A stretch of DNA of 64,000 nucleotides from Polytrichum commune (lineage: Eukaryota > Streptophyta > Polytrichopsida > Polytrichales > Polytrichaceae), in the NCBI GenBank assembly GCA_950295325.1, contig OX485804.1:47926001-47990000 (forward strand). Reading direction: 5' to 3'. Positions 47,334-59,059 of the stretch are shown here, piece after piece. Numbering within the stretch: the first letter of the stretch is position 1; every line of letters begins with the position of its first letter. A program made the position numbers and the translations under genes. The notes under the pieces are model-generated. The model saw only the letters and a program-made list of their open reading frames with translations. It did no database searches and was not told where the DNA came from.

Positions 47334-50300
47334 TCACGCATTTGAAGAATGGTTCACAACGTCGTGGTAGTACAGGAGCAAGCACATGGGTTGCCCCACT
47401 ATACAAAAGAAAAACCAGAACACCATATTGCCCACCTGCACAAGCATTTGTGTAGTTTGTCAAAAATTTGCATGAGTTTAATCTGGTGTCAAGGTCTCTC
47501 CTATACATTCCCTAATAAATATGCCACTGCTACACTAAATAGTGTCACCAATTCTTCTTCTTTCTTGCTCAATACTGATTGTAAGCCTCCCTGTGTAGTG
47601 TCACCAACACCAAATGTAAATCTAACATTGTTGTCATTCCTTGTAAAATAATTTGGCCACTATAGATTTACAGTATTGCAGTCACTGTCGCTAACTGAGT
47701 GATTTTTAACCCCAAATTTCAATCATCCATGACAATATTTCATTAGAAAAATGTTAGGATGCAGACCACACCAAACTTTGTTTCAATAACTGGCAAAGAT
47801 TGCATCCAAATTTCAATCATCCATGACATTACTTGAAAACTTATTCTTCAGAAGTGTCATCAGAAAAGTTACCAGAGTGATATAAAATGCCATATGACAT
47901 TAAATACAATATTTAGTGTACTGATAAAATTAGTAAACATATATGTTTCATGAAAATAATATAAAGAGCTGATAAGCCACATAATTCCACTTGGTTGCTG
48001 TTGGTTCTTAATTCATTTGGCGCTGGACTTTAGCCTTCTGTCTCAAAACATAAAAATAGAATAGAGTACAGATGATACCAAGGAATTATTTAATTTAGTA
48101 AACATGTCTACTTCATGAAAGTAATATAGAGAGTGAGAGTAATACCATGGAATTGTTGTACTTGGTCTGTATGTGATTTGTAAGAACCACTAGAGGAATC
48201 TGCAAAGGTCCAACAAAATTGGTAAGATGAAATTTCTTCTCTTGTGAACGACAGATAGGTGTACTGCAAATAAAATGGGTCACCACTATACTCAAAACTG
48301 AGAAATAAGTGTTTGATCGTGGACATCTGGATATCTTGATCGTGGACTTGTATTCACCATTTATTGTTCAGCAATGTAGGGTACAAAGCCATAAAATTTA
48401 CAGAAAAAAAAGGAAGATGTAAAACTTACTTGCATCATGATGCCCAGGAAAGCCCAGCAACGCAACATATGACAAGGCACTCCGATGGCAACCTGGTGAG
48501 ATACCATACTAAAGGATGAGAATTCTTCTCAAATCCATCAGTTCCTTGTGTGCCTCATCGTTAATGAAATACCACAATTTCAAGATTAATTAGACATGGG
48601 AGGAGAATCCCATACAACCATCAAAGCTGCTAACTTGACATCTGGTTAGGACTTTTTTTGCAAAAAATTCAAATTCTGGGAAGTGCTCAAGAAACTCTTC
48701 AAGTGGGAAAATTTGAAAGAATGAATTTTTTTTTAAAATGAAGAAATTCCTGTATATACCTCATGAAATAAGCCTGATATGGCAAACACGAGCACAACCG
48801 TTGCCAGCTGTTGATGCCCCACAATAAACCAAGAATCAACTTTGTTGGTATTAAGGAAAAAGAAAAGAAAAATGAAGAACGATCATCATGAATATGTCAA
48901 CTTGCATGAGATATCTAACTGATTCAAATATACATAGTCAACTTCATCTCAACACTTCCTAGTTGAAAGTAGTGGTCAAGCCAAGTGGTTTTAGTGATGC
49001 GTCTTATTCTAAGGAGACGCATTATTACATGTAATTGATGACCTTGCCATGACCTGGCCATTGCATCCGGTAATGGACATGTGTTGCCCTACCATTGGTC
49101 ATAGTAGGCACCCAGTACCTACCTTGCCACTACCACAACTCAATAAGTTGGGTGCATGTGCCTACTATAGTCCATGGCAGGGTTCCTAGAGCCAATAATT
49201 TTGATTGTAAGAGGTCAAGACTTTGTCCTCCCATTTCAGGTAATGTTGTCCATGTGTTACTTGTACAACATATGCTTATATGCTATAAATGTGACATAGC
49301 ATGGATTCTTGTGCATCTCAACAATGGAGAGAATACAACCGAGGCGTCTCAATTGGATTGAAAATGTCCCAAAATATTGAAGCACAAAATGAGCGTACAA
49401 CATTGAGCGTACCTTGGGTATGCCGGCTCGTATACAAGGGAAATAGATGTGTCGAACCATCCACTTATGTACAGGCTGAAAGCAGAAAACAGAGAGTTAA
49501 GGATTGCAATTTCTGGAGAAAATATTAGAGTGCAAATGATCCACCGGAGACAATTGCTAATTATGTCTTCGAGCACGATGGATGTAATTAGAACCTGAAA
49601 GCCAGATCATCATAAGCCCTTTGCAGGAAAACAAGAGACAGTAACCATCATTTGAGTCTCGATTTGAGGATTTTGCTCTAGTTATGTGCCACACACAACA
49701 ACAAGAGGAAGAACCAACCCCACTCGGTCCTGTTGCTCCACAAACCATGATGGTGGAGAACAACCTAAAATTTCATCCTCACAACCCTGAGAACTCTTGA
49801 GCAACTCTTGCATCAATATTGACATTAGTAACCAGGAAAAGGTGGTTCAATCCAAAGGCCTTAACCTGGATCCCATGGGCAACTCCGAGGTTAGGCTGCC
49901 TTAAGGCTGGAATAGTACTCAGATGGGTGACCTTCCTAGCACTTGATTTTTGATGTGCCCTACCACCTGTGGTCCACCCAATCATAGTGGGGATATATGG
50001 GTGAATCGGATTTTCTCAACCAACCATGTAAGAGCCTAAGGGCTTTCCCTTAGGGGAGATATATAGGTGCCGGCCAGTGGGCAGCTAGTTTGTCCGTGTC
50101 CATTCAAGGTGTTCACCTTCCTAGCACTTGATTTTTGGTGTGCCCTACCACCTATGGTGCACCCAATCATAGTGGGGGTATCTAGGTGAATCGGATTTTC
50201 TTAACCAACCATGTGAGAACCTGGGGGATTTCCCTTGGGGGAGATATATAGGTGATGGCCGGTGGATAGCCGGTTTGTCTATGCCCGTTCAAGGTGTTCA

Positions 50301-53300
50301 CCTTCAAAAGGAGGCAGTAGTCTTTGGGGGGCCTCTACTTCTTGTAAGCCCCGTTACCAACTCGAAAATGAAGCAACACCATAATTCATGCTGGTGGCAA
50401 CATCGGAATTGTCTTTCTTTCTAGTGGTTTGAGTCAAATGATTTTGTTCACGTGTTTCAGGAGTGGATACGAGAAGGCACATCGTCACCCATAATTGATG
50501 ATTTTGTGTTAGTGAGCACAGATGAAACCATTACTTGACCACTATGTCTAGTAATGGACACATGTCGCTCCACCATTGGCTGTAGTAGGCACCCAACACC
50601 TATCTTGTCACTACCTCAGCTCAGTACGTTTGGTGTCTACTACAACCTGTGGCAGGGCTCCTCTTCATATCCATTACCTAGTTCATAGAGTGTTGTCTAG
50701 TTCAACACTTAGTGTGCCATAAGGTAATTTCCACATGGGACATGTCTCCCAAAAAAATTATATTTTGTGTCAAATCAGATAGCACCCTAGGATAGTGATA
50801 TTCCAGATATATCTACAGGCACATGGCTTCATGCTAGTTCATTCATAAATTACACACAACCACTATCAGTTAAAACTAGTCACGTAGGAGAGAAATGTTC
50901 TCGCATTTGAAGGAGGAGGATGTCTACTAATAAGCTTGGGTTCCAGAAAAAGGGCAATGATTAGAGTTTTATGCATTTAATGACGTTGAGAGTAGGCGAG
51001 GTAGCTATGGACACTCATTAAATATTGACAGAATGAAAACTCACCATATTCCACATTCGCCAATACTGACGAGTCGGCCACAGATTGTAGGGGCCATCAC
51101 ATTCCACCACAGCACACGATGTTAGAAAGCAGATTACGGATGAAAAACATCAGTTCCTCTCATTCTTGTCACCGACTGAGAACATCATTACTCAGATCCA
51201 ACATATACGGAAAAAAAGAAAAAGAAAAAGTCACAACCCAATACCTCTTCAACTGTCTTAGCGTTCCACCAGTCTTTGTAAAATTCCCTGTCTCCAAAAC
51301 GCACAAGTTCGGCTACTATATTCATCCTGCATCAAACCGTCAAAGAAGTGCCCAATATTATTACACATGCCCATTCTATCTTGCACACTTTCCTTAGTAC
51401 CTCTTGTTCAGATTTCCAAGTCCATTCATAGGCCAGATATGCTTCTAACCAAACATGGTTCCAAAAATCAAATCTAATGTAGCCGAGTACCTAAATTTCC
51501 CTTCCCTCACCCAAATATAACTTTAAGATCATCTCCGGCATCAGATATCTTTCTTGTGAGAGGTTTACAGAGTTCAGATTGTTGTATTACCAGAGGTGAA
51601 AGAAGCAGTAAAACAGGCAGAGCCAAAAGTAAAGAACTGGGATCGATAGCTTCAACATTCTCTCGATAGCATATAGATGGTTCCCCTTAAGTGGGTGCTG
51701 TGAATTCTTGATAGTTGGATTGATATACTGCAAGACCACATGAACTTCTACACTTCAGACTTTGGTCATGTGCGAATTTGCAAAGACAATTATGACCGTT
51801 GAAACTGAATTGAACAATGCATTTGGCAATCAAGGCCGTCAATGTAGTATGGATTTGCTGTGTCTTATGACAACGTGTCCTATGTGACTTTCAAAGGCCA
51901 TTTAAAAAAAAAGGGCTCATTTTGAGTTATTAAGGCTGAACTGCCACTTAAAAGTCACATAGGACACATTCCTTTTAATGAATGTGCACTCAATTCTGTA
52001 CTAAGGTGGATAGGCCTAATTCAGTTCCTGCAATTGGTTGGACACCTATTTTGGGTCTAATTTAGTCAGTTTATGCCACTACAAAGTTAACAACCTTTTA
52101 AGAACGGACACCAAAAGGACATGTGTTTCAAAAAGATTGGACTACGTGCTCAAAATTTACTAACCATACTAGGCTCAATAGTCAAAATAATTGGGGCCCT
52201 GACCTATGTGACCACCTTATGGCTCAACATTAGTGGACTTTGTTAATTCATAACAATTCAAGATTAGCTCCAAAACTTTCCAGAATCGATCCTGGCTTCT
52301 TCAAATACATTTGTGGATGCACAAAGAGTTTGAAGCTCGCAAATCCTAGTGTAAAGTAGCAAACAACAAAAAGTAATCAAACAAGGCCCATCTACCTTAA
52401 TGAAAAGTGGACAAAAGACATGGATACAGGAGGAGGTCCCCCACCTGCTCGGAGATGAAGCCCATCAAACCCACAAACACGAGCAGTTTTCCGATCTGCC
52501 GAAGCACCCATCCCTTACGGATGGTCTCTGTCTGCGGGTAGCTCATCTGGGAGGCATGCAAGAGGCCCTAATTAGTTTCAGGTTCAGGCAAGACTGTACA
52601 GAAATGAACAATGGGAGATAAATTGATTCAATTAAATAGAGTCAAAGTGCAGACCCCACACAAGGTAAGCCGCCCTAATTAGGTTATTTATCTTAATTGA
52701 ACAGCTATATATGAGTGGTGTGTGGTAGAAGAACAGGAACGAAATTTAGACATGTGATTTGAGAGTTTAAACTACGTCCTCAAAAATTTGGTAACTACTC
52801 TAGGTTCAATAGTCAACATATTTGGGGGGACGGATATGATCATTCAAGAAGAAAACGAATCTTCATTTTGATACTAAATAAAATATTCACATGAGCTCAG
52901 AAACTATGAGGAAAATAGCTACAGCCTTGATTTGGACTTGCTAATCACCTTCTACTAATCAGAAAAGTGTATGGACAAAATATACTTTTGACATCCCCAT
53001 GTATGACCCGTCTACCTCATGCATGCTGCCTTCTTCACGTAGCTATAACTGCAGTCAAAGAAGTAGTGCTGGAAATGATGCCATGGGAAATGAGCTATGC
53101 AAGACATAATTTGAAGATTGGCATTTTATTTTATTTTATTTTTGATGTACTTTTAGTGACCAGTCCCATAAGCCTTTTGGCTTTCTAGAGTTTGATCAGT
53201 TTCACTTCAATGGAATCTGGACGGTACAGGGACATACCTGGTAACAGAGAGTGGGAGCAACCATAAAGTAAGCCAAGTTTTTGACATTGATATTGTTGGG

Positions 53301-56300
53301 ATATTCCACCACCACTGCACCCTGTGGTGTATCGGGCTGCTCCACTCCCACCCTTTTATATCAATATAAAGTATGGGCATGATAGCCCTATGTCTACAAC
53401 CACCTATAACTCCAGGATTCATCACTCGCAGCACTTTCGTCAACTGGCCCCTGAATCAAGGATATTGAATAGTGTGGGCTTTTCTGTGGCCACTCTTCTT
53501 AGTTGGACACCTATATATTAGTGGTATATGTGTTACAATGAGAGTTAGACTATGTGCTCAAAATATAGACACCATTCTAGTTTCAATACTTTGTCACAAA
53601 TGGAAGGCCTATGTCACCATCTCAAGAGAAAGAGAATCTTCACTTTGACCTCTTATATTAACTTTTGCATCTCAACTCTGATTCTGAAAAATGAATCCAA
53701 AACAATGGCCAAGATTATATGCCCAAAGTAAGGCCACACACCTTATGCGTGTCTCCTGCACTTCAGAATCTCTCTATACACTTGCCAACTACAGTAGTTG
53801 AATATTACTTGGTGAATGTAACATTGCCTAATAGATCAGTCACTTCTTCCAAGGGAAATGACAAACAACTAGATTTTCTTCTATTTTTATGATGCATAAC
53901 TGCCTGAAACCACATCAAGCCTACCTTTTCGCCAGCTTGGACTAAAGCTCGGATATCAGAGTTTGTGTGAGCATAAGACACAAGCTTCATCCACCCAGTT
54001 AATGCGATCAGTATCAAAATGAGGCCTGATAAAAATGCGGATTGCACCCTGTAGACAGTCAGTTCTGAGAGTGAGCCAGTGCGATAAGAAATCAAGTAAT
54101 TATTTTTCCAAAATACATTCTGGGATGGATCTGTGTGTTATGACCAGGCACATCTAGTGGCCACGTCTAGAATTGTTATTATTCATCTATACATGTTCAC
54201 CTTTGCTCCCAATAGTGAAGCCCCATCAACAAAGGGAAGAAAGAAAATTTTGTAGAGGTGACACATCATGGGAAAGATGACTACATATAGTTTAACAAAA
54301 ACAACTAAAAACTCCCTCTCCCTCTGTGCTCCCGTTTTCTTTCCTCTACTTCTTTATTCATGCAATTCTCTCTCCCTTCCTTCCTACCTTATGCATTCCT
54401 TGGGTCTACCCTTGGCCTCATATACATTGTGTTCATTAAAGCTCTTGTAAGTTCCAAAATTTCTCTATGTGTTTGAAGGAAAACACAGAGGCATGCAAAA
54501 AAGCGATAAAATAACCAAGGAAAATAAAAGGCATGCAACTATTAATCAGCACAATATATTACATTAACAGCCTTGAATTCCCACACAATTTTTGGTCATT
54601 CACTCATCGACTCAAAAGCTCTTTCTAGTCAGTCCCACTTAAGGACAATGATCAGGTCTGCGTTCATTGAATGCCCAGCCTAGCTTCTCACACTTCTCAC
54701 ACTTACAGAAGTAAACTAACTCACTCAAATTGTCCAACTTCAAAATACTGTCATTTAGGCCTGCCATGATGGTAAATGGAGGAATATATACCTGTGGATG
54801 ACATACGCTGGATATACAATTCCTGTTGTGGTAATAATGAGGTATAAAAACGCCACAAACTGCACCAGGAATAGGTAGAGTGCTTAGAAGGTTTCAAATT
54901 AGACATCTTGGAGATTGAGTTAGCACATCAGAAGCCTAACCTCGTGATTTTCAGAGAAAACTATATATAAATTAATTTTCAAGCATATTTTACTACCAAC
55001 GCCTATAACACACCTTGTGTGCATTCTCTGTAGTTTGCAATTACATAGTCTTTACAAATTTCATTTTGTCAGAATTGGTTGCAGTAAACAAAAACCAGAT
55101 TTGATTTTTGTACAAGATCATCTCTCTGGACAATGTTGTACCAAATTGTCTTGTACCTATGATCTAAAAATGAGCAGGATATCACCAAAAGAAAGTGAAC
55201 TCACTCCTTCTGACATTGTCGTGTACACCTTCATCTTTTCCACCAACAGCGCAGAAAGTGGGAAAATCGGCAAAGTCAACCTGCACAGCAAAGGTGGATT
55301 AAATGCAGAAACCACTTTCCCAAGGCTCTGGTGTGGTAACTATTTGTAGAGCGACCAGCAGTCAACATCTTTAGAACTTACTTCAGAACTATAAAAACAT
55401 TTTATAGAAGTGTACTTTTGGAGTTGCTTTTGTCATCATAAAATTAATTAAGACTAAAAACTCTTAGGAGTTTTATAAATTTTCTTAGGAATGAAGTTGA
55501 GGCTGTGTGGATGGTGACCCTTATTTTAAAATAATTGCTTCTAAACAATTTCAAGAACGACATCTGAAAGTGTAAAGCTTTTCTTTTCAAGTTGAGAAAC
55601 AAATGATACCAATGGATTCCTCTCAATTCCTTTTTTGTGATATAATGAATCATCAAGTCATTAGAAGCATCAGAGTTGATGTATAAACAACTGTTGGAGA
55701 GTTGCCACCTCAAACACCACAATTGGACGAACAAATGCTTGTGCAATTGTAATCACTTGAATTCCTTTTCTATTTCTGTTACATCGATATCACTATCTTA
55801 AATCCTGTATAACTCCTGTAGAAACTGAAAGGGGAGCAATTGCGGAAGCTTTATATTTGAGTGATTCAGAAGAAGGTAGGATATGGACATTGTATGAATA
55901 TTATGCAAATTCTAAGTTCAGAACTGCTTACCCGCACATCAAGAGGGGCCAATCCTTTGCTGACTTGGAGCTAAACCAAAAACCTGTTTGGATGAGCAGT
56001 CCATACTGTGACAACATGCTTCCCAGCATCAGTATCATCATAATTTATACCGTAGCAGTGACCCTAGTTCGTCAATAATTAATCAATAATTTCAAAATAT
56101 GAAAACATGTCAAGCCTTGGAGACATGATGATGGAATTCTGGAAAATTAAACCATTGACCTAGGAGCATGAAATAAGTGTAATATCATACTACCTGCATC
56201 AAATTTACACGACATTGCCTATTTCGATACCTTTGTGAGCTAATGATGAAATTTTTTAGGAAATTCTCAAATGAGCCTTACAAATGCTTTCCACCAAAAT

Positions 56301-57098
56301 CAAATAAAGACTTTGTCGTTCCAATAATGGACTAGCCTGTGGTAATACTGTTTTCTCAGTACCCAATTGGTCGATGAAACCCTAATTCTTAAGGACACCA
56401 TTCTTCAATTTTAACCTCGAGATAACTTGTCCATGATTGCAATTTCGAGCTATCCATTGGAATGATCAAAGAAACCAATGGAAACACAAATCTGTGAAAG
56501 CATCGCCTAAACCAAAATTATTAAACAAGTTCAACAAATGTTGACAGTCATTCACCTTCATCAAGTTCTCGATGATAAGTCGGCCGTTGACTGCGACCAG
56601 AATTACAATACACAGATTGAAGAGCCCTGCATGACTCTGCAGAGATTAAGCAACATTTATCAGGAATTTAACTTTCAGGAATCGATTTGTAAACAGAAAC
56701 AAAAGCGAAGGAATGCCGAGTTTCAGATGCCTTGCCTGATGGAAAATGGCATCTGAACTCAATGGGCTCTCTCTAATTTTGCGATGAGCGTGAGATGAAG
56801 CCCGGAGTGTGAAATGGATTCGAGAGTGATCCATCTCAGAGAAATTCGTAGGTTGGACCACCGTCGTTTGATCTTTCCCTTTGACAGGTGAATCAACAAT
56901 GTCTTCCAACAGGTTTTGACTGTCTATGGACTTGAATCCTGATCCTGATAACCTCCTGCGACGGAGGTTCGGCAGATCGATGGGATTGTTGCTTCCCTCC
57001 TCCTCCTCCCCCGAAGTTCCGTCGGACTCCACATTCGTCATCTCCGAAACTTGAGATGATGATTCTGTGACAGGTCCTGTGATCTCCTTCCGTTCCAT
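47334..57098 (-). CDS. DGAT1: Diacylglycerol O-acyltransferase 1 (DGAT1), 16 exons
   Basis: Transfers acyl-CoA to diacylglycerol, the last step of triacylglycerol synthesis; an MBOAT protein of the ER membrane. Exons, minus strand: 57098-56736, 56636-56556, 56005-55932, 55280-55205, 54859-54792, 54048-53925, 53321-53238, 52546-52445, 51727-51591, 51326-51245, 51065-51045, 49475-49413, 48807-48760, 48492-48430, 48199-48146, 47435-47334. All phases join to 513 residues with TGA at 47336-47334; the Arabidopsis protein has 520. Residues 1-110 are the acidic/basic cytosolic head (DLPNLRRRR, then [14 protein letters not shown]). Motifs: SAFLSG (224-229), [28 protein letters not shown] (385-391), [19 protein letters not shown] with catalytic His440, and YYHD near the C-terminus. 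Intron 1 is GC-AG; exon 11 has 21 bp. An ATG at 57149 would add 17 residues. No frame damage, so probably functional. Confidence 0.96.
48985..49195 (+). repeat. Repeat in DGAT1 intron 12, also at 50535-50665
   Basis: Shares GTAATGGACATGTGT, CCACCATTGG-like, TAGTAGGCACCCA and GTGGCAGGGCTCCT words with 50535-50665, in the same order. An inverted GATGCGTCTTATTCTAAGGAGACGCAT pair lies at its left end. The two copies lie in neighbouring introns on either side of exon 12. Confidence 0.6.
49841..49962 (+). ncRNA. 5S-rRNA-like sequence in a DGAT1 intron (probably retroelement promoter)
   Basis: Over 122 bp the order of words follows plant 5S rRNA: CTGGATCCCAT, CAACTCCGAGGTTAGGCTGC (box A position), GGAATAGTACTCAGATGGGTGACC (intermediate element and box C), then a diverged 3' end finishing TGATGTGCCCT. 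The length is close to the ~120 bp of 5S rRNA. Several key bases differ and the 5' end is diverged, so it is not a working 5S gene. 5S-derived internal promoters occur in Cassandra-type TRIMs and in 5S-derived SINEs, so a relic of one of these is the likely source. It lies antisense to DGAT1 between exons 11 and 12. Confidence 0.65.
49930..50299. repeat. 185 bp tandem duplication joined to the 5S-like sequence
   Basis: Two units, each starting ACCTTCCTAGCACTTGATTT, continuing through CACCCAATCATAGTGGGG, GGTGAATCGGATTTTCT and GGGGAGATATATAGGTG, and ending GTTCAAGGTGTTC. The first unit begins inside the box C end of the 5S-like sequence; the second carries only that 3' end. Confidence 0.85.
50535..50665 (+). 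repeat. Second copy of the intronic repeat at 48985
   Basis: Contains TAATGGACACATGTCGCTCC, TAGTAGGCACCCAACACCTA and TGGCAGGGCTCCT. It is diverged from the copy at 48985-49195. Confidence 0.55.
52090..52300 (+). repeat. Dispersed repeat family copy in DGAT1 intron 8
   Basis: Contains GGACACCAAAAGGACATGTG, GATTGGACTACGTGCTCAAA, ACTAGGCTCAATAGTCAAAA and ATTGGGGCCCTGACCTATGTG. Lies between exons 8 and 9. Confidence 0.6.
52680..52900 (+). repeat. Dispersed repeat family copy in DGAT1 intron 7
   Basis: Contains CTTAATTGAACAGCTATATATGAGTGG, AAACTACGTCCTCAAAAATTTGG, CTCTAGGTTCAATAGTCAAC and GAATCTTCATTTTGATAC, in the family order. Lies between exons 7 and 8. Confidence 0.6.
53485..53738 (+). repeat. 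Dispersed repeat family copy in DGAT1 intron 6, best-kept copy
   Basis: Starts TGTGGCCACTCTTCTTAG, continues TTGGACACCTATATATTAGTGG, ACTATGTGCTCAAAATATAG, AGAGAAAGAGAATCTTCACTTTGACC and CATCTCAACTCTGATTCTGA, and ends GTAAGGCCACA. The ends form a short inverted TGTGGCC repeat, so this ~254 bp family could be a MITE. No target duplication was recognised. Confidence 0.65.
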
Positions 57099-57149
57099 AA
57101 TTCTACAACCCACAGATAGCATCTCAAATTGCAACTTGCCAATCCTCAA

Positions 57150-58800
57150 AACCGAATACCCTACCCTAATCTACCCTGTCGCTCCAAATTCAACTTCATG
57201 AGAGGTTTTCCTCCTTTGGAACAGGATTCCATCCAAAAGAGGATTTCATCTGTTCATGGCTAGGCAGATGTGGTGGAATTGATATATTTGAATTTCAGAT
57301 GCACCGCATGTGCTTACTTACAGGGTTTCTCATGTGAAGCAATACCAAGTGAAAAAGCTGTGAAAAGTCAATTTACCGATTCTTCACCAAAATGTTCAAT
57401 CAAAGATTTTAATGAAGAAATGGGATGACCAACAAGTTGAGGAGGAGTTGTTTGGAATTACCTTCTTGAAGGCGTTGAATTTGTGGTGGTGTATGGATGG
57501 ACCTCCTGTTGTTGCTAGATGAGTAATTTACCAGTACTCAAGCAACCGTCCAGTTGTGGAAGCAATTTGGTAAATTCGGTGACGACGACAAGGCATTTAT
57601 TCTTGTTCTCCCACCCGCATTTTGACACTTTCCAGGAGAAATCCCCCTAGAAGAAATCCCCCAAGAAGAAATCTCTCGTTTCTTGGTGCTGAGTTACCAA
57701 CCGACCCACCTCAGGTTGGAAGAAGAGGATATATATTCTCTTGTACACTGCATCAGAAGTTTGCCTTCATGAAGTTAACCCTTCCTTCCAAAGAACTAAT
57801 TCTTCCAGAACGAATGGAACAGGCAATTCCTAAAAGATTACGATTGCAATCCCCAAGTACTTGAGAATCTCCAACAAAAGCAGAAAAAGATGATGCCGTC
57901 CCGGATCGATCCAATTCCTTACCCCCTACCTCTGTCTCTCTCTGTGTGTGCATGAACTAGTATATTGCATCCAAGATTCTTAACAAAATCACCAGATTCA
58001 AGAATGCCAAAAAAAGGTTTCCTCGTCGACCGAACAAAACTAACAAAAACAGAAGACTTGATCGAAACTCTTGATCAATTAAGTTCGCAGGAGCTAGAAA
58101 CTCCTTCTTTTCGGCCCTTTCTCTACTTCTGCCTCTCCGATTTCTCCGCCTGCTTCAAATTACTCCTTTTTCCTACCTGTACCCAAATTCACACACTAAT
58201 TCCTCTCCTGAATTGTGGCCAAGAACAACAACTTACACCAAAAAATAAAATAAAATAAAATCTCTCTCACTCTCTCTCTCTCTCTCTCTCAGGAGTCACC
58301 GCTTCGCATGTTGAGGCATCATAATTCGGTGAGAAAAATCACAAAAGCGGTGCAACAAGGACAACATGATCACCTCCAATGTCTGGCAAGTCGTCTTCTA
58401 CTTCAGAATCCCCAGTTGCAAGGCATGGGTCTGCTTTTGTCTTTTTGATCTGAAGTTCTTGAAGTTCTGAACATGTGGGACCAGAAGTCGAAGGGCAGGC
58501 TACATGTAGGCTCACTGTTTGAACTCCCAGCATCGATTGTAACGTCGACCGCTTTGCGGTTGCTTCCATTTTTGTTGCAAACAGTGGATTGAGGATTGAT
58601 TGTTGGGAGCACATACACAAACGTGCTTGATCCAAGGCAGGGATATCCCGTCCATGATTCCGACAGGGAAGGAATGCATGAAGGAATGGAAAACGTGCAG
58701 TGTTTGTGACCGTGGCGTGAGTGAGGATTGAAACGAGGCTAAGCTTAGCTCCTCTTTCAAGTGAACTTTCATGAAGTTGGTGTGCGGGCCTTATTTATTG
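57150..58800. promoter_or_regulatory. DGAT1 upstream region, with a (CT)n tract
   Basis: This is the 5' flank of DGAT1 on the minus strand; it should hold its promoter and any 5' UTR. A (CT)n run lies at about 58261-58290, which is (GA)n on the gene's strand; such tracts are common near plant promoters. A minus-strand frame at 58339-58635 and a plus-strand frame at 57965-58258 have no recognised motif. No clear TATA box could be assigned, so only the location supports this entry. Confidence 0.35.
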
Positions 58801-58803
58801 TTA

Positions 58804-59045
58804 TGTGGTCACTCTTCTTAAGCCACGGACGCCTAGATGTGGGTGGATAGATGGCAAGGCTTGTATGTAAAAAAACAAAATCCCCCCAAAAAACACACAT
58901 GTCACCATGAGATTGGATCATGTGTTCATAACATAGACATTATTTAAGAAGATTGTGTGATCACTTTAAAAGAAAAAGAGAATCTTTATTTGATCACCTC
59001 TTATGCTTTTGTCATCTCATGAAGTTACGATTCTAAAGCTGCATT
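58804..59045 (+). repeat. Dispersed repeat family copy upstream of DGAT1
   Basis: Starts TGTGGTCACTCTTCTTAAG and contains CACATGTCACCATGAGATTGG, ATCATGTGTTCATAACATAG, AGAAAAAGAGAATCTTTATTTGA and CATCTCATGAAGTTACGATTCTAAA in the family order. Confidence 0.6.
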
Positions 59046-59059
59046 GTAAGCTCACTAAG

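Noticed and set aside
47305-47508. 67-codon minus-strand frame at the end of DGAT1
   Set aside because: It is a shadow in another frame of the last DGAT1 exon (47435-47334).
49841-49962. Functional 5S rRNA gene
   Set aside because: The 5' third is diverged, box positions carry changes, and it is a single copy in an intron joined to a repeat. It is better read as a 5S-derived promoter of an element.
58339-58635. 98-codon minus-strand ORF upstream of DGAT1
   Set aside because: No motif, no splice context linking it to DGAT1, and overlapping alternative frames. Kept only as part of the upstream region.
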